In this document: one piece after another, positions 57,926 to 64,000 of the stretch | Layout: each line of letters starts with the position of its first letter | Numbering within the stretch: the stretch's first letter is position 1 | Program-made: the position numbers and the translations under genes | Notes under the pieces: model-generated | What the model saw: only the letters and a program-made list of their open reading frames with translations | Databases searched by the model: none | What the model was told of the DNA's origin: nothing | NCBI GenBank assembly: GCA_003164715.1 | Contig: PLTZ01000082.1 | Span: forward strand, 1-64,000 | Reading direction: 5' to 3' | Length of the DNA: 64,000 bases | DNA from: Opitutaceae bacterium | GTDB lineage: Bacteria; Verrucomicrobiota; Verrucomicrobiia; Opitutales; Opitutaceae

Positions 57926-59014
57926 TCAAGATGCCGTTCTCGGGGTTTCGGCGAGGGCGCTTTCGAGCGCCGCGACGAGCGCAGCGATCGACGCGTCGGT
58001 CTCGTCGCCCATGTTGGAAATGCGGCACGTCTTGCCCTTGAGCTTCCCGTAACCCCCGTCGATCACGAGCTGGTGCTTCGACTTGAGGACCTTGTTGAGG
58101 GCCGGCAGATCGTAGCCCGGGCTGTTCGCGAAGCAGTTGAGGGTCACCGAGCCGTAGCCTTCCTTCGGGAAGAGCCTGAAACCCCGGGAAAACCCCCAGG
58201 CGCCGACCGCCTTGTTGAGCCGCGCGTGCCGCGCGTAGCGGGCCTCCAGGCCCTCGGCCCTGATGTCCTCGAGCTTCGACTTGAGCGCGTAGATCAGCGG
58301 GATGACGGGCGTGCTCGGCGTCATCCCGTTCTCGTGGTTCTTCTGGAACTCGAGGAGGTCGAAGTAGTAGCCGCGCTCTGGGACGGAGGCCGCGCGCTCG
58401 AGGGCGCGCCTCGAGACCGAGGCAAGCGACAGGCCGGGCGGCAGCGCGAGCGCCTTCTGGGAGCCGGTGATCATGATGTCGATCCCCAGGCTGTCCTTCG
58501 GGATCGCCAGCGCGCTGAAGGAACTGACGACGTCGACGATCGAGATGACCTCGGGGAACTGGCGCAGGACCGCCATGATCGCGGGCAGGTCGCTCATGCA
58601 GCCGGTCGAGGTCTCGTTGTGGATGAGCGTGACCGAGTCGTAGCCGCCCTTCTCGAGCTCCCGGCGCACCGCCTCCGGGTCGACGGGCTGGCCCCATTCG
58701 AACCGCAGGGCGGTCGCCTGCTTGCCGCACCGGATCGCGACGTCGTTCCACTTGTCGGAGAAGGCCCCGTTCATGCAGTTGAGCACTTTCGACTTCGTGA
58801 CGTTGCGGATCGCCCCCTCCATGGCGCCCCAGGCGCTGCTGGTCGAAAGGTAGACGGCGTCCTTCGTGCCGAACAGGGCCTGCAGGTCGGGCTGCAGCCC
58901 CTGGTAAAGGGCGACGAAGTCCGCGCTGCGGTGGCCGATCATAGGCTGCGCCATCGCTCGGAGGGTCTTCTCTGAGACCGCAATTGGGCCGGGAATGAAG
59001 AGTTTGTAGGCCAT
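57926..59014 (-). CDS. class V PLP aminotransferase (alanine/serine-glyoxylate type)
   Basis: A 362-residue fold-type I aminotransferase. The N-terminal [20 protein letters not shown] and [20 protein letters not shown] are the alanine-glyoxylate/phosphoserine-type signature. [17 protein letters not shown] and [11 protein letters not shown] hold cofactor-binding residues. The PLP lysine is Lys187 in [14 protein letters not shown]. The substrate could be serine-glyoxylate, alanine-glyoxylate or phosphoserine (SerC-like use) and cannot be settled here. ATG 59014; the longer frame upstream is antisense to lpxK. Divergent from lpxK. Confidence 0.88.
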   Translation of the reverse strand: MAYKLFIPGPIAVSEKTLRAMAQPMIGHRSADFVALYQGLQPDLQALFGTKDAVYLSTSSAWGAMEGAIRNVTKSKVLNCMNGAFSDKWNDVAIRCGKQATALRFEWGQPVDPEAVRRELEKGGYDSVTLIHNETSTGCMSDLPAIMAVLRQFPEVISIVDVVSSFSALAIPKDSLGIDIMITGSQKALALPPGLSLASVSRRALERAASVPERGYYFDLLEFQKNHENGMTPSTPVIPLIYALKSKLEDIRAEGLEARYARHARLNKAVGAWGFSRGFRLFPKEGYGSVTLNCFANSPGYDLPALNKVLKSKHQLVIDGGYGKLKGKTCRISNMGDETDASIAALVAALESALAETPRTAS

Positions 59015-59104
59015 GAGGGGGTCGGTGAACCGTTGAAAACAGTTTACGCGGAGCGCGGCGTCAACCTTCATTCCCCACGGGGGCCCCAAGACGGCCGCCG
59101 CGCG

Positions 59105-60343
59105 ATGCTGCTTTCCTGGCTCAATCGAAAACTCCAATCGTTCGAACTCTACACGGTCGACGTCGTGCTGGGCCGGCGGGTCGACACGGGGGCGGTCATC
59201 TACGGGGCGCTCCTCCAGGCGATGTCGGTCCTGTTCAGCAGCGCGGTCCAGCTGAGGCTCTGGCTCTACCGCAACAGGATCCTGCGCGACCAGCCCCTCG
59301 GCTGCCTGGTCGTCGTCGTCGGGAACCTGACGGTCGGGGGCACGGGCAAGACCCCCGTCGTCGAGAAGTTCGCGAGGGCGCTCAGGGACCGGGGCCGCAA
59401 GGTCGCGATCCTGAGCCGCGGCTACAAGAGCAAGGCCTCCCCGTTCTGGAAGAAGGCCTGGTACGCGATCACCCACACCGACGAGCCGCCGCCGCGCGTG
59501 GTGAGCGACGGGCAGAACGTCTTCCTCGACAGCGAGCAGGCGGGCGACGAGCCGTTCATGCTCGCGCGCAACCTGCCGGGCGTCGTCGTCCTCGTCGACA
59601 AGAACCGGGTCAAGGCGGGTGCGTACGCGATCAAGAAGTACGGGTGCGACACGCTGGTCCTCGATGACGGGTTCCAGTACCTTCCGCTCAAGGGCCAGCT
59701 GAACCTCCTGCTCGTGGACAAGACCAACCCGTTCGGCAACGGCTACATGCTGCCCCGGGGGATCCTGCGCGAGCCCGTGAAGCACCTGCGCCGGGCCAGC
59801 TACATCTTCCTGACCAAGTCGAACGGGAGGCGCGACCCCGACCTCGAGGCCCTGATCGCCAAGTACAAGCCCGACGCCGACATCATCGAGTGCGTGCACA
59901 AGCCCCAGTACCTGCAGCGGCTCGACGTGAGGCCCGGCGGGGCCGAGGGCCGCGAGCCCCTCGAGTGGCTCAAGGGCCGCAGGATCTTCGCCTTCTGCGG
60001 GATCGCCACCCCGGAGAGCTTCGAGAAGTTCCTGAGGGACCTGGGCGCGCTCCTCGTCGGCCGGGAGCGCTTCCTCGACCACTACCGCTACGAGCCCGAG
60101 GACCTGCAGGAGCTCTACGACGACGCCGAGCGCGAGCGCGCGGAGTGCCTCATCACGACCGAGAAGGACGCGGTGCGCATCCCCGACGCTGGCGGCAGCC
60201 CGCTGCCGGTGTACTACCTGCGCCTCGAAATCGAGATCATCCGGGGGGCCGCGGACTTCGACGAGGCCGTGGGGCGGATCTGCTTCCCCCAGAACGCGCT
60301 TGCGGCACGCAATTTCCCGGGCGTTACTGGCGAGACGCCATGA
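59105..60343 (+). CDS. lpxK: tetraacyldisaccharide 4'-kinase LpxK
   Basis: A 412-residue inner-membrane kinase that phosphorylates the lipid A disaccharide. The P-loop is [18 protein letters not shown], preceded by an N-terminal hydrophobic region ([20 protein letters not shown]). [30 protein letters not shown] and [12 protein letters not shown] are family blocks. It is longer than the E. coli protein (328), with an extended N-terminus and a long loop after RGYKSK. ATG 59105 is taken because the frame upstream lacks family character. Its TGA overlaps the next ATG. Confidence 0.93.
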   Translation: MLLSWLNRKLQSFELYTVDVVLGRRVDTGAVIYGALLQAMSVLFSSAVQLRLWLYRNRILRDQPLGCLVVVVGNLTVGGTGKTPVVEKFARALRDRGRKVAILSRGYKSKASPFWKKAWYAITHTDEPPPRVVSDGQNVFLDSEQAGDEPFMLARNLPGVVVLVDKNRVKAGAYAIKKYGCDTLVLDDGFQYLPLKGQLNLLLVDKTNPFGNGYMLPRGILREPVKHLRRASYIFLTKSNGRRDPDLEALIAKYKPDADIIECVHKPQYLQRLDVRPGGAEGREPLEWLKGRRIFAFCGIATPESFEKFLRDLGALLVGRERFLDHYRYEPEDLQELYDDAERERAECLITTEKDAVRIPDAGGSPLPVYYLRLEIEIIRGAADFDEAVGRICFPQNALAARNFPGVTGETP

Positions 60344-61461
60344 TCATCGACCCCAGATTCGAGAAGCTTGCCGAGGGACTGACGGGATTCTCCACCACCC
60401 TGAAGAAGGGCGAGCGGGTCCTCATCGACGCGTTTGACGTTCCCGACGCGATGGTGATTGCGCTCATCCGCTCGGCGAGGGCCCGCGGCGCGATGCCCTA
60501 CGTCCAGATCCACCGGGCGCGCGTCACCCGCGAGCTCGCGCTCGGCGCGGAGGAGGCCCAGTTCAACGCGGCGGTCGAGATCGAGCTCGCGCGCATGAAG
60601 CAGATGAACGCGTACATCGCCCTGCGCGGCTCCGAGAACATCTTCGAGGCGGCGGACGTCCCCTCCGCGCGGGTGCAGCTGGTGAGCCGGATCATGAAGC
60701 CGGTGATCGACCAGCGGGTCAACAAGACCAAGTGGGTGGTCCTGCGGTGGCCGACCTCGGCCATGGCCCAGCAGGCCACCCTGAGCACGGAGGCGTTCGA
60801 GGACTTCTATTTCAAGGTGTGCACGCTCGACTACGCGCGGATGAAGCCCGGCATGAGGGCCCTCGCCGAGCTGATGCAGAAGACCGACCGGGTGCACATC
60901 ACCGGGCCGGGAACGGACCTGCGGTTCTCGATTAAGGGGATTGGGGCGAAGGAGTGCGGGGGCCAGTTCAATATTCCGGACGGCGAGGTCTTCTCCTGCC
61001 CCGTCAGGGAGTCGGTCGAGGGCGTCGTGCAGTACAACGCGCCCACGGTCTATCTCGGGGCGTCCTTCGACAGCATCCGCCTCGCCTTCAAGAAGGGTAA
61101 GATCGTCGAGGCGACCTCGAACAACACGCCCAAGCTCAACCAGATCCTGGACAGCGACCCCGGGGCGAGGTACATCGGGGAGTTCGCCCTCGGCTTCAAC
61201 CCGCACATCCTGGAGCCCATGCGCGACATCCTCTTCGACGAGAAGATCGCGGGGTCGTTCCACTTCACGCCGGGCCAGGCCTATGAGGACTGTGGCAACG
61301 GGAACAAGTCCCAGGTGCACTGGGACATGGTCTGCATCCAGCGCCCGGAGTACGGCGGCGGCGAGATCCGCTTCGACGGCAAGCTCGTCCGCAAGGATGG
61401 CCTCTTCCTGCCCAAGGCGCTCCAGAAGCTGAATCCCGACTATCTCCTGGCGGCGGGTTGA
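60340..61461 (+). CDS. M29-family metallo-aminopeptidase
   Basis: A 373-residue peptidase of the thermophilic aminopeptidase (AmpS/AmpT) family. The metal ligands are recognisable: [16 protein letters not shown] (glutamate), [11 protein letters not shown] (glutamate), [16 protein letters not shown] and [10 protein letters not shown] (histidine, aspartate). It removes N-terminal residues from peptides with broad specificity. ATG 60340 overlaps the lpxK TGA by 4 bases (ATGA), which indicates coupling. The next gene starts a few bases around its stop. Confidence 0.88.
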   Translation: MIIDPRFEKLAEGLTGFSTTLKKGERVLIDAFDVPDAMVIALIRSARARGAMPYVQIHRARVTRELALGAEEAQFNAAVEIELARMKQMNAYIALRGSENIFEAADVPSARVQLVSRIMKPVIDQRVNKTKWVVLRWPTSAMAQQATLSTEAFEDFYFKVCTLDYARMKPGMRALAELMQKTDRVHITGPGTDLRFSIKGIGAKECGGQFNIPDGEVFSCPVRESVEGVVQYNAPTVYLGASFDSIRLAFKKGKIVEATSNNTPKLNQILDSDPGARYIGEFALGFNPHILEPMRDILFDEKIAGSFHFTPGQAYEDCGNGNKSQVHWDMVCIQRPEYGGGEIRFDGKLVRKDGLFLPKALQKLNPDYLLAAG

Positions 61462-61493
61462 GCTTGAACATATCGACGAATACGGATTCGTTG

Positions 61494-62501
61494 ATGTATA
61501 TGGCTATCACCCCCCCAGACGGCCTGGACGCGTTTATCCGGGCGCTTCCCAAGACGGAGACCCACCTGCATCTCGAGGGGGCGCTTCCCTATGACGAGCT
61601 CCTGAGGCCGATGGCCCCGTCGGACTACCCGGCTGAGCCCGCGTTCCGGCGCCGGTCGTACCGGTATCCGACCTTCCCCGAGTTCGAGCAGACGCTCCTA
61701 AGGCACGCGCTCCCCTGGTTCACGAGCGCAGAGCGCTACTACGAGGCGGCGCGGGTCATCTTCGCCGGGCACGTGAGCCAGAACGTCCGGTACGTCGAGA
61801 CGAGCTTCCATCTCCACGTGACGGAGTTCATCCACGTCCCCGGCACCGAGATCGTGGACGCCATCCGCTCCGCCGCGCCTCCGGGCCTCGAGGTGCGCGT
61901 CTTCGCGGGCATGCTGCGCAGCGCCTACGACGGGCCGCTGCGCGAGACGATCGACAGCCTGGAGCGCTGGGACGGGCTCGCCGGGGTGGACCTGCACGGG
62001 TTCGAGCAGATGCCCACGCAGCCCTGGTCCTTCCGGGTGTGGGAGCGCCTCAGGAAGGCCGGCAAGGTCACCAAGTGCCACGCCGGCGAGTTCGACGGGC
62101 CGGCGCGCGTCCGGGAGGCGGTCCAGCAGCTGGGCGTGAGGCGCGTGCAGCACGGCGTGCGCGCCGTCGAGGATCCCGCAGTGGTCCGGCTGGCCGCCGA
62201 AGAGGGCGTCACCTTCGACACCTGCCCGCTCAGCAACGTCGGCCTCGGGGTCTTCCCGGACATCGCCTCGCACCCGCTCCGGGCGCTCATGCAGGCCGGG
62301 GTCAACTGCACCGTCAGCACCGACGACCCGCTCTGCTTTGCAAACACGCTCTGCGAGGAGTACGCGGCGCTCGCCCTGCAGGGCGGCTTCACGCGGGCCG
62401 AGCTCGCTCAGGTGGCCCGCAACGGCTGGAGGGTTGCGGACGTGCCCGCGGACGAGCGCCGCAGGCGGCTTTCCGAGATCGACAGGATCGCCGGCGCGTG
62501 A
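61494..62501 (+). CDS. adenosine deaminase-family hydrolase
   Basis: About 335 residues with all zinc-site motifs of the adenosine deaminase superfamily: [14 protein letters not shown] (HxH), KCHAGEFDG (histidine and catalytic glutamate), [11 protein letters not shown] (histidine) and [14 protein letters not shown] (aspartates). Candidate substrates are adenosine, adenine or a related 6-aminopurine. ATG 61494 is preferred, ATG 61500 is close by, and TTG 61458 would overlap the peptidase gene. The stop overlaps the rluD-type GTG (GTGA). Confidence 0.87.
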   Translation: MYMAITPPDGLDAFIRALPKTETHLHLEGALPYDELLRPMAPSDYPAEPAFRRRSYRYPTFPEFEQTLLRHALPWFTSAERYYEAARVIFAGHVSQNVRYVETSFHLHVTEFIHVPGTEIVDAIRSAAPPGLEVRVFAGMLRSAYDGPLRETIDSLERWDGLAGVDLHGFEQMPTQPWSFRVWERLRKAGKVTKCHAGEFDGPARVREAVQQLGVRRVQHGVRAVEDPAVVRLAAEEGVTFDTCPLSNVGLGVFPDIASHPLRALMQAGVNCTVSTDDPLCFANTLCEEYAALALQGGFTRAELAQVARNGWRVADVPADERRRRLSEIDRIAGA

Positions 62502-63436
62502 GCACTCCGCAGAGGCACACGGTCCCCGAGGACGCGCGCCCCATGCGCGCGGACAAGGCGCTCGCGGCGGCTTACCCGGAGCATAGCCGGGTCGCGTTCC
62601 AGCGGTCCTTCGACGCGGGCCTGGTCACGCGCCAGGGCAAGCCGCTCGAGCGCTCCTCGACCTTCCGGGGCGGCGACGTGATCGAGTTCTCTTTTCCGGA
62701 CGTCGTTGCGGCGGTGCTCCGGGCCGTGGATATCCCGCTCGCGATCCTCTTCGAGGACAAGAGCCTCCTGGCGATCGACAAGCCGGCGGGGATGGTCGTC
62801 CACCCGGGCGCGGGCACGCGCGAGGACACGCTTGTCCACGCGCTCCTCGCCCACTGCGCGGGGAGCCTGAGCGGGGTGGGCGGGGTCGAGCGTCCCGGGA
62901 TCGTCCACCGGCTGGACCGGGAGACCTCCGGGGTCATCGTCGTCGCGAAGACGGACGCCGCGCACCGGGCGCTCGCCAAGCAGTTTGCCGAGCGCACGGT
63001 CGTCAAGGAGTACTTGGCGCTCGTCTCGGGCGTCCCGCGACTTATGAGCGGGACAATCCACAAGGCGATCGGCCGCAATGTGCGCCAGCGCCACAAGATG
63101 GCTGTGGTGGAGGAGGGTCACGGCGGCCGCGCTTCGTGGACCGACTGGGAGCTCGTCGAGCGCTACGGGGACCTGGCGGCGCTCGTGACCTGCACGCTCC
63201 ACACGGGCCGCACGCACCAGATCCGCGTCCACATGGCTTCGCTCGGCCACCCGCTGCTCGGCGACTCGGCCTACGGCTGGAAGGAGACGACCCGGATGAG
63301 GCGCAGCCCCGGGCGGGTGATGCTCCACGCCGCGCGGCTTTCGCTGGCGCACCCGATGACGGGCAAGGCGCTCGATTTCAGGGCGCCGCTGCCGGCGGAT
63401 TTCAGGGCGCAGATCAGGAGTCTGAAGGGGGGCTGA
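62498..63436 (+). CDS. RluD-type rRNA/tRNA pseudouridine synthase
   Basis: A 312-residue RluA/RluD-family enzyme. An N-terminal S4-like part ([38 protein letters not shown]) precedes the catalytic domain: [35 protein letters not shown] with the catalytic aspartate in HRLDRETSG, and [13 protein letters not shown]. It isomerises uridines in rRNA or tRNA. The exact site (RluD, RluC or RluA) is not resolved. GTG 62498 overlaps the preceding TGA. Final gene of the run from lpxK. Confidence 0.9.
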   Translation: MSTPQRHTVPEDARPMRADKALAAAYPEHSRVAFQRSFDAGLVTRQGKPLERSSTFRGGDVIEFSFPDVVAAVLRAVDIPLAILFEDKSLLAIDKPAGMVVHPGAGTREDTLVHALLAHCAGSLSGVGGVERPGIVHRLDRETSGVIVVAKTDAAHRALAKQFAERTVVKEYLALVSGVPRLMSGTIHKAIGRNVRQRHKMAVVEEGHGGRASWTDWELVERYGDLAALVTCTLHTGRTHQIRVHMASLGHPLLGDSAYGWKETTRMRRSPGRVMLHAARLSLAHPMTGKALDFRAPLPADFRAQIRSLKGG

Positions 63437-63478
63437 GCCGCCCTCGGGTGGGGGTGCCGGGATTCTGGCGCTGGATGA

Positions 63479-63507
63479 TTGACTCTAATAGGGGTCATTA
63501 ATATGGC
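63479..63507 (+). promoter_or_regulatory. candidate promoter of the last gene
   Basis: TTGACT (63479-63484) and TATGGC (63502-63507) are 17 bases apart in an AT-richer patch, about 70 bases before the ATG at 63578. The -35 is good and the -10 is weak. Confidence 0.35.
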
Positions 63508-63577
63508 TTATTGATCGGCAGAGGGCATACCGCCCGCTGCACCCGCTACCCCCGAAGACACGAAACCCCGTTATCCC

Positions 63578-64000
63578 ATGAAGAGATCCCTGCTTACACT
63601 GCCCGCCCTCCTGGCGCTCGCCGCCGGAACGCTGCTCGCCGACCCCGTCCCCGTCCTGACCGTCCAGCAGGTGGACGCAAAGGACACGGCCGGCTACGTC
63701 GCCATGATCGCGAAGATCAACGCCCTGGTGAAGGCCCGCGTCGGCATCGAGCACTACCGGCACGTGTGGGAGGGGGACTTCGCCGGCGAAAGCTCGCATG
63801 CGATCTTCGTGGTGACCTCCTACCCATCCGCCGCCGACATCTACAAGATCGATGACAAGCTCAAGAACTACCCGGAGATGGACGTCGTGCTCGAGCAGCT
63901 GAAGGACATGCGCCACCTGGGGCCGAGCGAACTCTACAAGGCGGTCCGCAACGACGGCGTCTACGAGGGCGGTGCGGTGTTCAACACAAGCGTTGCGGTC
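63578..64000 (+). CDS. secreted protein of unknown function, cut by window end
   Basis: The first 141 codons of a gene that continues past the window. A clear signal peptide (LLTLPALLALAAGTLLADP) leads to a mature part with a ferredoxin-like, Dabb/ABM-like alternation: VPVLTVQQVDAKDTAGYVAM, IEHYRHVWEGDFAGESSHAI, FVVTSYPSAADIYKIDDKLK. No active-site signature is visible. Own promoter likely. Confidence 0.7.
   Translation, partial: MKRSLLTLPALLALAAGTLLADPVPVLTVQQVDAKDTAGYVAMIAKINALVKARVGIEHYRHVWEGDFAGESSHAIFVVTSYPSAADIYKIDDKLKNYPEMDVVLEQLKDMRHLGPSELYKAVRNDGVYEGGAVFNTSVAV

Noticed and set aside
57926-60082. Upstream extension of the aminotransferase frame across lpxK
   Set aside because: The extra part is antisense to lpxK and lacks family similarity. 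ATG 59014 begins the conserved N-terminus.

Overview
The window is high-GC chromosomal DNA of a Gram-negative (diderm) bacterium. LptD and LpxK show an LPS outer membrane. The gene set best fits the Verrucomicrobiota, probably Opitutae/Opitutaceae: a large hybrid histidine kinase with an OB-fold-like sensor region, a secreted GH51 arabinofuranosidase, an FHS-type sugar permease beside a ROK kinase, a fused rhamnulose-1-phosphate aldolase/dehydrogenase, menaquinone genes, and few Shine-Dalgarno sites. The taxonomic placement is inference from gene content.

Layout. (1) 1-1.7 kb is an accessory strip. Repeats matching the last 23 nt of a tRNA-Ser (T-loop to CCA) recur at 2-24, 759-781 and 1532-1554. 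They delimit two cassette-like units of almost equal length, each holding one toxin-antitoxin pair on the minus strand. A third unit is reduced to a gene fragment next to rlmN. (2) 1.8-12 kb: rlmN, a 1168-residue hybrid histidine kinase, a ROK sugar kinase, an FHS permease, an AmpG-like permease and a broken repeat-protein gene. (3) 12-23 kb: a complete L-rhamnose pathway (rhaT, AraC-type regulator, rhaA, fused aldolase/dehydrogenase, rhaB), then a LacI-type regulator converging on a GH51 arabinofuranosidase, and a zinc alcohol dehydrogenase. (4) 23-24 kb: a VapBC-type pair and a small membrane protein. (5) 24-32.6 kb: lptD-rsmB, ppc and glgB. (6) 32.7-36.5 kb: an orphan ParA-type ATPase, two unassigned genes and a beta-barrel-like protein. 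(7) 36.5-44.6 kb: leuB-alaS-ispH on the minus strand, opposite an MBL hydrolase, ribD and rdgB. (8) 44.6-52.5 kb: metG-menF-menD-menB, tightly coupled, then a prolyl oligopeptidase. (9) 52.5-64 kb: YefM-YoeB, class II fructose-bisphosphate aldolase, an LTxxQ-type protein, topB, a class V aminotransferase, then lpxK, an M29 aminopeptidase, an adenosine-deaminase-family enzyme and rluD as an overlapping run, and a secreted protein cut by the window end.

How it fits together: arabinofuranosidase frees L-arabinose from polymers, dedicated permeases import sugars, rhamnose becomes DHAP plus lactaldehyde (then lactate), and fba, ppc and glgB connect the products to glycolysis, anaplerosis and glycogen. 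The men genes supply part of menaquinone synthesis. There are four complete TA pairs plus one fragment. The observations most worth a second look are the tRNA-end-delimited TA cassettes, the ParA-led three-gene cluster without ParB, and the plant/cyanobacterial-type IspH with an extra N-terminal domain.
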